DNA of 64,000 bases, taken from contig CAWCDT010000002.1 in the NCBI GenBank assembly GCA_963794385.1, positions 186,001 through 250,000 of the forward strand. Direction: 5' to 3'. This document shows positions 18,775-27,456 of this stretch, in pieces (the stretch's first letter is position 1; each line of letters opens with the position of its first letter). Position numbers and translations under genes: made by a program. This stretch comes from Gaiellasilicea sp963794385. Lineage in GTDB: Bacteria; Actinomycetota; Thermoleophilia; Gaiellales; Gaiellaceae. A model generated the notes under the pieces. That model saw only the letters and a list, made by a program, of their open reading frames with translations. It ran no database searches and was not told the DNA's origin.

Positions 18775-20142
18775 CTTCGGCGTGCGCCAGTCGGTGGCGA
18801 GCAGCTCGGCGATCTTCGTCCGCGCGCCGCCGAGCGGGATCCGCTCTTGCGCGAGCGAGTCGCGGTCGCGGAGGGTGACCGTGTCGTCTGCCAGCGTCTG
18901 CTCGTCGATCGTGAGCGCGTAGGGCGTCCCGATCTCGTCCTGTCGGCGGTAGCGCCGGCCGATCGCGCCGTTGTCGTCGTACTCGACGCTGAAGTGGCGG
19001 CGCAGCTCCTCGTAGATCGCGCGGGCCTTCTCGACCATCGCGGCGTCTTTCGCGATCAGCGGCAGCACCGCCGCCTTCACCGGCGCCAGCCGCGGGTGGA
19101 GGCGAAGCACGGTCCGCTCGCGCTCGCCGACGACCTCCTCGTCGTACGCGTCGATCAGGAACGTGAGCATCGAGCGGTTGACGCCGAGCGCCGGCTCGAT
19201 CACGTGCGGGACGAACCGCTCGCCCGAGCCGGCGTCGACCCACTCGAGCTTCGTCCCCGACGCGTTCGTGTGCTGCGTCAGGTCGAAGGCGCCGCGGTTC
19301 GCGATCCCCTCCAGCTCCGACCAGCCCATCGGGAAGAGGTACTCGATGTCGCTCGTGCCGCGCGAGTAGTGGGAGAGCTCGTCCGCATCGTGCGGACGCG
19401 CGCGCAGATGGCTCTCGCGCACGCCGTAGCGGAGGTGCCACGCGAGCCGTTCATCGACCCAGTAGCGGTACCATTCCTCGGCCTCGTCCGGGGGCACGAA
19501 GTACTCCATCTCCATCTGCTCGAACTCGAGCGTCCGGAAGATGAAGTTGCCGGGCGTGATCTCGTTCCGGAACGCCTTGCCGATCTGCGCGATCCCGAAC
19601 GGCGGCTTGCGGCGCGCTATCTGGGCGACGTTCTTGAAGTTGAGGAAGATCCCCTGCGCCGTCTCGGGGCGAAGGTACACGTCGAGGCCCGTCTCCTCGA
19701 CGGCGCCGACCCGCGTCTTGAACATCAGGTTGAACTGCCGCGGCTCGGTCAGGTCGCAGTCGGGCGTCTCGCCCGGCCGCTTGCTCGGCTTGCGCCCGCA
19801 GCGAACCTCCTCGTGCTCGGGGTCCGTCATGTGGTCGGCGCGGAAGCGCTGCTTACAGGTGCGGCAGTCGACGAGCGGGTCGCTGAAGCCGCTCACGTGG
19901 CCGGAGGCTTGCCAGACCTCGGGATGGAGGATGATCGAGGAGTCGAGCGCGACGATGTCGTCTCGCTCGCGCACCATCGCCTCCAGCCAGCGTGCCTTGA
20001 CGTTGTCCTTCAGGAGAACGCCGTAGTGGCCGTAGTCGTACGACGACGCGAGGCCGCCGTAGATCTCGGAGGAGGGGAAGACGAAGCCGCGCCGGCGGCA
20101 GAGCGAGACGATCTTGTCCATGGTGACGACGTCGGTGCTCAC
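18766..20142 (-). CDS. glyS: Glycine--tRNA ligase
   Basis: 458 residues from GTG. It is the alpha2-type class II glycyl-tRNA synthetase. Visible are the N-terminal MDKIVSLCRRRGFVFPSSEI, GGLASSYDYGHYGVLLKDNV, the class II motif GKAFRNEITPGNFIFRTLEF and the C-terminal anticodon-binding domain (LAPVKAAVLPLI). A CxxC-type zinc region occurs near residue 90 (DCRTCKQRF). It is divergently transcribed from the PPDK regulator across a symmetric promoter. Confidence 0.95.
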   Translation of the reverse strand: MSTDVVTMDKIVSLCRRRGFVFPSSEIYGGLASSYDYGHYGVLLKDNVKARWLEAMVRERDDIVALDSSIILHPEVWQASGHVSGFSDPLVDCRTCKQRFRADHMTDPEHEEVRCGRKPSKRPGETPDCDLTEPRQFNLMFKTRVGAVEETGLDVYLRPETAQGIFLNFKNVAQIARRKPPFGIAQIGKAFRNEITPGNFIFRTLEFEQMEMEYFVPPDEAEEWYRYWVDERLAWHLRYGVRESHLRARPHDADELSHYSRGTSDIEYLFPMGWSELEGIANRGAFDLTQHTNASGTKLEWVDAGSGERFVPHVIEPALGVNRSMLTFLIDAYDEEVVGERERTVLRLHPRLAPVKAAVLPLIAKDAAMVEKARAIYEELRRHFSVEYDDNGAIGRRYRRQDEIGTPYALTIDEQTLADDTVTLRDRDSLAQERIPLGGARTKIAELLATDWRTPKSG

Positions 20143-20168
20143 GGTGCGCAGAGGCTAGCCTCTCGGCC
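20143..20168. promoter_or_regulatory. Bidirectional promoter glyS / PPDK regulator
   Basis: The perfect 10-bp palindrome AGGCTAGCCT (20152-20161) gives TAGCCT on both strands, with the central TA shared. The + hexamer ends 7 nt before GTG 20169 and the - hexamer 9 nt before GTG 20142. The flanking G and C extend the symmetry to 12 bp. Confidence 0.65.
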
Positions 20169-20999
20169 GTGAACACCGCGCGCGAGGTCGTCGAGCTCCA
20201 CATCGTCTCCGATTCGACCGGAGAAACCGCTGCGCGCCTGGTCGCGGCGCTCGAGGCGCAGTTCCCGGAGCAGCCGTTCGAGGAGGTGCGGCATCCCCAG
20301 ATCGAGACGCTCGACGACCTCCGGCTCGCCGTCAGCCGGGCGAAGGGCCGGCCCGCCGTGATGGTGTACACGCTCGTCGACCGCGGCCTGCGCGAGTCGA
20401 TGCGCTCGCTCTGCCGCAGCGGCCGCCTCCACTACTGCGACCTGCTCGGACACCCGATCGAGTCGATCGCGAAGGTGTCGGGGATGGCCGCGAAGATGAA
20501 GCCGGGCGCGCGACCGCCCCTCAACTCCGCCTACTTCAAGCGGATGGAGGCGATCGAGTTCGCGGTCAAGCACGACGACGGCGTCGGCAGCGGCCTGCCC
20601 GACGCGGACGTCGTCCTCGTCGGCGTCTCACGCACGTCGAAGACGCCGCTCTCGATCTACCTCGGCTACCTGGGCCACAAGGCGGCGAACGTGCCGGTCG
20701 TGAAGGGGATCAAGCCGCCCTCGGAGCTCTATTCGATCGATCCGCTCAAAGTCGTTGGCCTGACGATTGACGCCCAGCGGCTGGCGGAGATCCGCTCCGC
20801 GCGCGTGCGCGGGATGGGCGGTGAGAACCGGCAGTACGCGGGCCTCGTCGAGATCTACGACGAGCTCGAGCAGGCCGCCGCGCTGCATCGGCGCCTGGGC
20901 TGCCCGGTGATCGACGTCACCGGCCTCTCGATCGAGGAGACGGCCCACCGCGTCGTCCGCCTGGTCGACCGGCGGCGGCAGGGAGCGCGTGCGACCTGA
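20169..20999 (+). CDS. Pyruvate, phosphate dikinase regulatory protein (PSRP, DUF299)
   Basis: 276 residues from GTG. It is a bifunctional kinase/phosphorylase that inactivates and reactivates PPDK by ADP-dependent Thr phosphorylation. The N terminus VELHIVSDSTGETA, the P-loop VLVGVSRTSKTPLSIYLGYL and the C-terminal TGLSIEETA are diagnostic. Its target ppdK lies at 23295, 2.3 kb downstream on the same strand, which supports PPDK rather than PEP synthase as the partner. Confidence 0.92.
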   Translation: MNTAREVVELHIVSDSTGETAARLVAALEAQFPEQPFEEVRHPQIETLDDLRLAVSRAKGRPAVMVYTLVDRGLRESMRSLCRSGRLHYCDLLGHPIESIAKVSGMAAKMKPGARPPLNSAYFKRMEAIEFAVKHDDGVGSGLPDADVVLVGVSRTSKTPLSIYLGYLGHKAANVPVVKGIKPPSELYSIDPLKVVGLTIDAQRLAEIRSARVRGMGGENRQYAGLVEIYDELEQAAALHRRLGCPVIDVTGLSIEETAHRVVRLVDRRRQGARAT

Positions 21000-21171
21000 G
21001 AGCGGGAAGCCTCCGGTGCCGGCCTGGCGCTGGGGCGTGTGGTGGCTCATCCTCGGCGCGGCCGTCGTCGTCTTCTACGTGCTCCTGACGCCGCTCTGGC
21101 TCGGCCTCCGGGCCGCGGCGTGGGCGGCCGAGTGGCGCTCGAGGCGGCGGAGGGCCGCGCCGAGCGACTGA
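20989..21171 (+). CDS. Small single-pass membrane protein (60 residues)
   Basis: GTG start overlapping the regulator gene by 11 nt. It has a Pro-rich N terminus, one strong transmembrane helix (WRWGVWWLILGAAVVVFYVL, continuing LTPLWLGL) and a basic tail RSRRRRAAPSD. Its last 97 bp run antisense to the 3' end of the LigD-type gene. Function unknown. Confidence 0.5.
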   Translation: MRPESGKPPVPAWRWGVWWLILGAAVVVFYVLLTPLWLGLRAAAWAAEWRSRRRRAAPSD

Positions 21172-22019
21172 CCGCCGGCGAGCACCGGCTCGAAGAGGTC
21201 GCCCTCCTTCTCGACCCGCCGCAGCACGGCCTCGATCGTGAACCGGCCCGGGTCGAGCTTCGGCGTCACCTCCTCCCAGCGGAGCGGCGTCGACACCGGC
21301 GCGCCCTCCTTCGGCCGCACCGAGTAGGCGGAGGCGATCGTCTTGCCGGCGCCGTTCTGGTGGTAGTCGATGAGGACGCCGACGCGCTTCCGCTTCAGCC
21401 ACTCGGTCGTGACGACCCCGGGGTTCTCGGCGGCAAGCCGTTTCGAGACGAGCTCCGCGAAGCGGTGGGTGTCCGGGAACGAGTACCGGCGCGTCACGGG
21501 CACGAGGATGTGAATGCCCTCCGAGCCGCTCGTCTTCACGTACGAGCGGAGCTCGAGCTCCTCGAGCACCGTGCGCACGAGCAGGGCCGCCTTGATCCCC
21601 AGCCGGAACTCGCCGTCCGGCGGGTCGAGGTCGAAGAGGACGAAGTCCGGCCGCGTCGGCTTGTCGACGCGCGAGTACCAGGCGTTCATGTCGACGCAGT
21701 TCATCTGCACCATCCAGAGGACCGCCTCGGGCGAGTTGAGCAACGGGAAGTCGACGAGCCGTGACTCTCCTTTGCGCGGATAGGTCCGGAACTGCCGCGT
21801 CGGGATCCAGTCCGGCATGCCTTTCGGCGCCTGCTTCTGGAAGTACGCCTCGCCGTGGATGCCGTGGGGCCAGCGCTTCATCGTGAACGGCCGGTCACGG
21901 AGATGCGGCACGAGGACGGGCGCGATGCGGCCGTAGTAGTCGAAGAGGTCGCCCTTCGTGAGCCCGCTCTCGGGGTAGAGGACGCGCTCGGCGCTCGTGA
22001 GCCTCACCTCGCGGGCCAT
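21075..22019 (-). CDS. LigD-type polymerase/primase (NHEJ DNA polymerase domain)
   Basis: 314 residues from ATG. It matches the stand-alone polymerase domain of LigD (archaeo-eukaryotic primase fold), which fills in ends during Ku-dependent end joining. Seen: LYPESGLTKGDLFDYYGRIA, then FTMKRWPHGI, and the catalytic metal motif DFVLFDLDPP (D-x-D) with later VKTSGSEGIHILVPV. No ligase, nuclease or Ku gene is in the window. The C-terminal 30 residues are low-complexity and overlap the small membrane gene on the other strand. Confidence 0.9.
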   Translation of the reverse strand: MAREVRLTSAERVLYPESGLTKGDLFDYYGRIAPVLVPHLRDRPFTMKRWPHGIHGEAYFQKQAPKGMPDWIPTRQFRTYPRKGESRLVDFPLLNSPEAVLWMVQMNCVDMNAWYSRVDKPTRPDFVLFDLDPPDGEFRLGIKAALLVRTVLEELELRSYVKTSGSEGIHILVPVTRRYSFPDTHRFAELVSKRLAAENPGVVTTEWLKRKRVGVLIDYHQNGAGKTIASAYSVRPKEGAPVSTPLRWEEVTPKLDPGRFTIEAVLRRVEKEGDLFEPVLAGGQSLGAALRRLERHSAAHAAARRPSQSGVRST

Positions 22020-22054
22020 GCCGCCGAGTATGGCAAGACGGGGCGGCCGGCTCG

Positions 22055-22079
22055 GCCAAGTAACAGACTGTTACTTGGT
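22055..22079. repeat. Palindromic repeat copy 3
   Basis: Perfect 11-bp arms around a central A. The copy sits between the end of the P-loop kinase gene, which takes its TAA (22071-22073 on the minus strand, after AAG) from it, and the start of the LigD-type gene 36 bp downstream on the same strand. This copy therefore lies between codirectional genes and upstream of a start codon. Confidence 0.9.
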
Positions 22080-22596
22080 GGCGCTCTCGAGCCAGCGCTC
22101 GACCTCGCGCGGCGAGCGCAGGCGTACGACCGGATACGGCACGAGCTGCACGGCATAGCGCCTGCGCCGGTCGAAGTGCATCCGGAAGGCCCAGACGAAG
22201 AGCGACTCGCGGCCCCAGAATGTTGCGCACCCCTCAGGCTCTCGGTGTTGTCGTTCCAGAGCTGTTCTCGCCCGACGGATCCGCCGCCAGGTGCGGCGCA
22301 TGAGGCGCGGAAGCCAGACCCGGATCGGCAGGTCGAGCCAGACGACGAGGTCGGCGTTACGGAGCACGAGGTCGCCGAGCTTGCTCCGGTAGGTGCCGTC
22401 GATCACCCAGCGTTCCTCAGCGACGAGGGGCTCCACGCTGCTCCCGGAGCTCGTCGTCAGGCGTCTCGACCCAGTTCGGGCCGTGCACAAGGGCATCCAG
22501 CTCGACGAAGGGCACGTCCAGTCGGCGCGCGAGCTCGCGTCCGAGCGTCGTCTTGCCGTTTCCGCTCGCGCTCGCGACGATCGCGACCTTCCTCAC
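22071..22596 (-). CDS. P-loop nucleoside/adenylate-kinase-like protein, frameshifted
   Basis: Starts GTG 22596 with RKVAIVASASGNGKTTLGRE (Walker A GNGKTT) and continues LARRLDVPFVELDALVHGPN, the pattern of FLAP/topology-modulation-like small kinases. After DDELREQ (about 22436-22440) one extra base breaks the frame. The next frame gives VEPLVAEERWVIDGTYRSKL, then VVWLDLPIRVWLPRL. Removing one base gives 174 residues. The final Lys-stop is in palindrome copy 3. The start overlaps the peptidase E stop by 4 nt. Confidence 0.75.
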
Positions 22597-23270
22597 AGGA
22601 GCCGAGCCTCCAGCGGCTCCTCGCCGTGGCGTGTGACCCGGTAGCCGCGGGCGCCCTCGCGCTGGCTCACGAGCTCGCGCAGCTCGGTGCCTTCGAAGCA
22701 GAACGCCGCGTCGTCGTCGGCGGCGTAGCCGGCCGGAAGCGTTCCCTCGGCGACGAGCCGCGTAAATGCAGGCCGCCGCTCCGGCTCGCCGTCGTAGTGC
22801 GGGCAGAAGCTCCCCGAGAGGAGGCCGAGGCCGCCGCCGAGCGGGCGCAAACTGGGCCCGAACGAGTCGGTGACCGAGTCCTCGAACCAGCAGTTTGCGC
22901 CGGCGCTCATCCCGCCGAGGACGGCGCCGCGCTCCCAGGCAGCGCGGAGCGCGCGGTCGACCCCGTGCACACGCCAGATCGCGAGCATGTTCGCCGTGTT
23001 GCCGCCGCCGACGTAGATCACGTCCTGCCGGGCGACGTGCGCCGCGGGCTCCTCCGGCATGCCGAACAGCTCGAGGTGACTCGGCTCGCACCCACGTCCG
23101 CGGAAGGCCTCGTAGAAGAGCTCGACGCGCTCGGGGAGGTGCGCCGACGCGGTGCCGACGTAACAGACCCTCGGTCGCTTCGACCCAGCAAGCTCGAGCA
23201 TGAGCTCGTCGATCCGCGATTCAGGGTGGAGCAGCGCCCCGCCGCCCATGGCAAGGATCTGGCCGGCCAC
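22593..23270 (-). CDS. Peptidase E-like (S51/cyanophycinase-type) serine hydrolase
   Basis: 225 residues from GTG 23270; ATG 23249 is an alternative. It has the class-I amidotransferase-like fold of dipeptidase E: GQILAMGGGALLHPES, VIYVGGGNTANMLAIWR, then the nucleophile elbow VLGGMSAGANCWFEDSV (Ser of GMSAG). It likely cleaves Asp-Xaa dipeptides or related substrates in the cytoplasm. It is divergent from ppdK across a 24-bp promoter. Confidence 0.85.
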   Translation of the reverse strand: MAGQILAMGGGALLHPESRIDELMLELAGSKRPRVCYVGTASAHLPERVELFYEAFRGRGCEPSHLELFGMPEEPAAHVARQDVIYVGGGNTANMLAIWRVHGVDRALRAAWERGAVLGGMSAGANCWFEDSVTDSFGPSLRPLGGGLGLLSGSFCPHYDGEPERRPAFTRLVAEGTLPAGYAADDDAAFCFEGTELRELVSQREGARGYRVTRHGEEPLEARLL

Positions 23271-23294
23271 CGGCCGAGTGTAGATTCCGCGCCG
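23271..23294. promoter_or_regulatory. Bidirectional promoter peptidase E / ppdK
   Basis: AGTGTAGATT (23277-23286) holds TAGATT on + (8 nt before ppdK ATG) and TACACT on - (6 nt before GTG 23270). The two hexamers share the central TA. Only 24 bp separate the two start codons. Confidence 0.65.
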
Positions 23295-25889
23295 ATGCGC
23301 TACGTCTACGCCTTCGACGAGGACTCCGGCGGCGGCCGCGAGCTCCTGGGGGGAAAGGGGGTCGGGCTCGCGGAGATGACCGCGCTCGGCGTCCCGGTGC
23401 CGGCCGGCTTCACGATCACGACCGACGCCTGCCGGGCCTACATGACGGCCGGCGGGGAGCTTCCGGACGGGCTCACGGCCGAGGTCGCCGAGCACATCGC
23501 CGCGCTCGAGACCAAGGCGGGTAAACGCTTCGGTGACACGGGCGACCCGCTGCTCGTCTCGGTCCGCTCCGGCGCAGCCGTCTCGATGCCCGGGATGATG
23601 GACACGATCCTCAATCTCGGCCTAGGGGACGACGCCGTCGCGGGCGTCGCGAAGACGACCGGGAACGAGCGCTTCGCGAACGACTCCTACCGCCGCCTGA
23701 TCCAGATGTACGGCGAGGTTGTCGACGGGGTCGACGGGCATCGGTTCGAGCAGGCGCTCACCGACCTGAAGTCGTCGCGAGGCGTGAAGCAGGACGTCGA
23801 GCTCTCGGCCGCGGATCTCGGCGAGCTGGTCGAGACGTTCAAGCAGATCTACGCCGAGGAGACGGGCGGCCCGTTCCCGCAGGACGCACACGCGCAGCTC
23901 GAGAAGGCCGTCCGGGCCGTCTTCGACTCGTGGGACGCGCCGCGCGCGCAGGTCTACCGGCGCACCTACGACATCCCCGACGACCTCGGTACGGCCGTCA
24001 ACGTCGTGCAGATGGTCTTCGGCAACAAGGGCGACGGCTCCGGCACAGGCGTCTGCTTCACGCGCGACCCGGCGACCGGCGAGCACCGCCTCTACGGCGA
24101 GTTCCTGCAGAACGCACAGGGCGAGGACGTCGTCGCCGGAATCCGGACGCCGGAGCCGATCACGCGCATGGAGGAGCTCCTTCCGGACGCCTACGGACAG
24201 CTGCTCGACACCATCCGTCGCCTCGAGGAGCACTACCGCGACATGCAGGACATCGAGTTCACGGTCGAGGACGGCACGCTCTTCCTGCTCCAGACGCGCA
24301 CCGCGAAGCGCACCGCGGCGGCGGCCCTGCGCGCCGCGGTCGAGATGGTCGACGAGGAGCTGATCTCGAAGGAGGAGGCGGTCGCGCGGATCGATCCTGC
24401 GCAGCTCGACCAGCTCCTCCACCCGATGATCGACCCGTCGGCCGACGTCGAGGTAGTGGCGAAGGGCCTGAACGCCTCTCCGGGAGCAGCGTCGGGCGCG
24501 ATCGTCTTCGACGCAGACACGGCAGAGGAGCGGGGCAAGGCGGGAGAGAGCGTCATCCTCGTCCGCTGGGAGACGACTCCGGACGACTTCCACGGCATGG
24601 TGCAGGCGGCCGGGATCCTGACCGCGCACGGCGGCCTCACCTCGCATGCGGCCGTCGTCGCGCGCGGCATGGGCACGCCCTGCGTCACGGGCTGCGAGGC
24701 GCTGCACGTGGACGCCCGGGCGAAGACGGCCCGGCTGCCCGGGCACGAGCTGAAGGAGGGCGACACGATCACGATCGACGGCGGCACCGGCGAGGTGATC
24801 GTCGGGGCGGTCCCGCTCGTGGCGCCGAAGCTGAACGACGACTTCACCACCGTCCTCGGCTGGGCGGACGGGATCCGCCGCCTGAAGGTGCGCACGAACG
24901 CGGACACGCCCGAGGACGCGGCCAAGGCGCGCGAGTTCGGGGCCGAGGGGATCGGCCTGTGCCGGACCGAGCACATGTTCGCCGACGCGGAGCGGCTCCA
25001 CCTGATGCGGGAGATGATCCTCGCGGCCGACGAGGACGGCCGCCGGACCGCGCTCGAGCAGCTCCTGCCGATCCAGCAGGGCGACTTCGAGGGGATCTTC
25101 GAGGCGATGGCCGGCCTGCCGGTGACGATCCGGCTCCTCGACTGGCCGCTGCACGAGTTCCTGCCCTCGCTCGAGGAGGCGAGGGACGAGCGGCTGCGCG
25201 AGCGGATTCGGGCGCTCCAGGAGTCGAACCCGATGCTCGGCTGGCGCGCCTGCCGGCTCGGCCTCTCCTTCCCGGAGATCTACGAGATGCAGGTGCGCGC
25301 GATCGTGCGTGCGGCGCTCGCAGTGCGCGAGCGGACCGGTGCGGCGCCGCTCGTCGAGGTGATGCACCCGCTCGTCGGCTTCGGCGAGGAGCTGCGGCGG
25401 CTGCGCGAGCTGACCGTGCGCGTCGCGGCCGAGGAGGGAGAGCTCGAGTACAGCGTCGGCACGATGATCGAGCTGCCGCGGGCGTGCGTGCGCGCCGACG
25501 AGATCGCGGAGCACGCCGACTTCTTCTCCTTCGGCACGAACGACCTGACCCAGACCGCGCTCGGGATCTCCCGCGACGACGGCGGCCGCTTCCTCGCCCA
25601 GTACCTCGAGTCAGGCGTGCTCGAGCGCGACCCGTTCGAGACGATCGACCAGGAGGGCGTCGGCGACCTGATGGAGCTGGCGGTCGAGCGCGGCCGCGGC
25701 GTGCGGGCAGACCTCAAGCTCGGCATCTGCGGCGAGCACGGCGGCGAGCCGAAGTCGGTCGCTTTCTGTCACCGGCTCGGGCTCGACTACGTGTCGTGCA
25801 GCCCCTACCGCGTCCCGCTCGCCCGCCTGGCCGCGGCGCAGGCCGCGCTCGCCGAGCAGGGTGTCAGCGCGGTTGCGATCGGCGGCTAG
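23295..25889 (+). CDS. ppdK: Pyruvate, phosphate dikinase
   Basis: 864 residues from ATG. It interconverts pyruvate + ATP + Pi and PEP + AMP + PPi. The N-terminal ATP-grasp domain starts MRYVYAFDEDSGGGRELLGG. The central phosphohistidine domain has GGLTSHAAVVARGMGTPCVT, with the regulatory Thr and catalytic His. The C-terminal TIM barrel has FGTNDLTQTALGISRDD and LGICGEHGG (catalytic Cys). Regulation by the PSRP gene at 20169 is expected, because the TSH motif is intact. Confidence 0.97.
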   Translation: MRYVYAFDEDSGGGRELLGGKGVGLAEMTALGVPVPAGFTITTDACRAYMTAGGELPDGLTAEVAEHIAALETKAGKRFGDTGDPLLVSVRSGAAVSMPGMMDTILNLGLGDDAVAGVAKTTGNERFANDSYRRLIQMYGEVVDGVDGHRFEQALTDLKSSRGVKQDVELSAADLGELVETFKQIYAEETGGPFPQDAHAQLEKAVRAVFDSWDAPRAQVYRRTYDIPDDLGTAVNVVQMVFGNKGDGSGTGVCFTRDPATGEHRLYGEFLQNAQGEDVVAGIRTPEPITRMEELLPDAYGQLLDTIRRLEEHYRDMQDIEFTVEDGTLFLLQTRTAKRTAAAALRAAVEMVDEELISKEEAVARIDPAQLDQLLHPMIDPSADVEVVAKGLNASPGAASGAIVFDADTAEERGKAGESVILVRWETTPDDFHGMVQAAGILTAHGGLTSHAAVVARGMGTPCVTGCEALHVDARAKTARLPGHELKEGDTITIDGGTGEVIVGAVPLVAPKLNDDFTTVLGWADGIRRLKVRTNADTPEDAAKAREFGAEGIGLCRTEHMFADAERLHLMREMILAADEDGRRTALEQLLPIQQGDFEGIFEAMAGLPVTIRLLDWPLHEFLPSLEEARDERLRERIRALQESNPMLGWRACRLGLSFPEIYEMQVRAIVRAALAVRERTGAAPLVEVMHPLVGFGEELRRLRELTVRVAAEEGELEYSVGTMIELPRACVRADEIAEHADFFSFGTNDLTQTALGISRDDGGRFLAQYLESGVLERDPFETIDQEGVGDLMELAVERGRGVRADLKLGICGEHGGEPKSVAFCHRLGLDYVSCSPYRVPLARLAAAQAALAEQGVSAVAIGG

Positions 25890-25895
25890 CCACCG

Positions 25896-26751
25896 TCACG
25901 CGTAGCCGCGGACCTTCCAGTACGCGATCGCGATGCTGACGAGGCCGATCGCAATCAGGCCGACGTACGACGACAGATCCTGCCGAGAGTAGACGGCGCT
26001 GCGGCGGCCGAAGTGGGACATCGCCAGGATGGCGAGCGCGCCGCCGGCGAGACCGCCGAGGTGGCCGCCGATCGAGATTCCGGGGACGGCGAAGGTGAAG
26101 GCGAGGTTGAGCACGAGCAGCGTGATCGCGCTGCCCCCGAGCACGTAGGTGCGCTGGCGCTCGAGCACGATCGCCGCGCCGAGGATGCCGAAGATCGCCC
26201 CGGAGGCGCCGACGGTCACCGCCGTCGGGTTCGCGATCAGCGCGCCGGCGGAGCCGGCGAGGCCCGAGACGAGGTAGAGCATGAGGTAGCGCACCGGGCC
26301 GAGCGCGTCCTCGAGCGGCCGCCCGATCCACCAGACGGCGAGCATGTTCATGCCGAGATGGATCGGCCCGTAGTGGAGGAAGGCCGCCGTGATCAGCCGC
26401 CACCACTCCCCTTCGGCGACGAGCGGGCCGTAGAGGGCGCCGTGCTGGAAGATCCAGCCGGAGTTCGCGTTGATCGAGGCACCGCCGGCGAGCTGGAGCA
26501 GGTAGATGCCGACGTTCGTCGCGACGATCGCCTTGGTCACGATCCCGGGATGCGGCAGCGCGCCACTGCGTCCGGTCTGCGACGCGCTTGACCCCCTGCT
26601 TGACCCCCTGCGCCTGCCCCGCGTGGTCGGGGCAGCGAATCCCGACCGGCGCGAACACCATGCAGTCCGGGCAGATCCCGCGGCCGCACTCCGAGCACGA
26701 GACGCCCGTCTCCCGGTCCGGATGGCGGTAGCACCTGAGCGTCTCGGCCAT
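25896..26751 (-). CDS. Rhomboid family intramembrane protease with N-terminal zinc finger, frameshifted
   Basis: Starts ATG 26751 with a B-box-like cysteine/histidine cluster (CYRHPDRETGVSCSECG, then GICPDC and RCPDH). After about residue 62 (26560-26580) one extra base shifts the frame. The next frame carries the six-helix rhomboid core with WWRLITAAFLHYGPIHLGMN, the Ser motif VGASGAIFGILGA and the His of GGHLGGLAGG. Corrected length is 284 residues. It is convergent with ppdK, 6 bp apart. Confidence 0.85.
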
Positions 26752-26775
26752 TGGGCAACTAGCCTAGCCACGAGA
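26752..26775. promoter_or_regulatory. Bidirectional promoter rhomboid / comB
   Basis: AGCCTAGCCA (26761-26770) gives TAGCCA on + (5 nt before comB ATG) and TAGGCT on - (9 nt before ATG 26751), sharing TA. The intergenic gap is 24 bp. Confidence 0.6.
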
Positions 26776-27456
26776 ATGCGGGTTCACGTCGCCTTCACGC
26801 CCGACGAGGCCGCAGCGGCCCCGACCGGGATCGTGATCGACGTTCTCCGGGCCACCTCGACGATCGCGCAGGCGCTCGCGGCCGGCTACGAGCGCGTGCT
26901 CTGCGTGCCGGAGATCGAGCAGGCGCGCGCTCTCCGGGCCGAGCTGCCGGACAGCCTCGTCGGCGGCGAGAGGGACGCGATCAGGATCGACGGCTTCGAC
27001 GTCGGCGCCTCGCCGCGCGAGTTCACCGAGCGGCGTGCCTCCACGCTGATCCTCTCGACCACGAACGGGACGCGCTCGATCGTCATCGCCGCCGAGCGCT
27101 GTGACGAGGTCCTGCTCGGCAGCCTGCTCAATCTCGACGCCGTGGTTCGCGCCGCGGCCGAGCGTGGGGAGGACGTCGCGATCCTCTGCGCCGGCTACAA
27201 GGGAGCGTTCGCGCTCGACGACGCCTACTGCGCCGGCCGGATCGTGCAACTCCTCGGGGGCGAGCGGAGCGACGCGGCGGTCGCGGCGGAAGTGCTCGCC
27301 GCTGCCTACCCCGACCCGCACTCGGGGCTCACGGCGCGCACCTACGGCCCGCCGGGGCTCGAGGAGGACATCGTCTTCTGTGCCCGCGAGAGCGTGCTGG
27401 ACGTGGTGCCTCGTTTCACGGGCATGCGCGGCCCCGCCGCGGAGGTCGTGCGCTGA
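26776..27456 (+). CDS. comB: 2-phosphosulfolactate phosphatase family protein (ComB)
   Basis: 226 residues from ATG. ComB-family motifs are visible: VIDVLRATSTIAQALAAGYE, GFDVGASPREF, LILSTTNGTRS and ILCAGYKGAFALDDAYCAG. The archetype dephosphorylates 2-phosphosulfolactate in coenzyme M synthesis. In bacteria without that pathway the substrate is unproven, so only the family is assigned. The ltrA reading frame follows directly. Confidence 0.85.
   Translation: MRVHVAFTPDEAAAAPTGIVIDVLRATSTIAQALAAGYERVLCVPEIEQARALRAELPDSLVGGERDAIRIDGFDVGASPREFTERRASTLILSTTNGTRSIVIAAERCDEVLLGSLLNLDAVVRAAAERGEDVAILCAGYKGAFALDDAYCAGRIVQLLGGERSDAAVAAEVLAAAYPDPHSGLTARTYGPPGLEEDIVFCARESVLDVVPRFTGMRGPAAEVVR

Noticed and set aside
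23160..23170. GTAACAGAC inside the peptidase E gene as a further palindrome copy
   Set aside because: Only one half-site is present; the second arm (CTGTTAC) is missing, and it is ordinary coding sequence.
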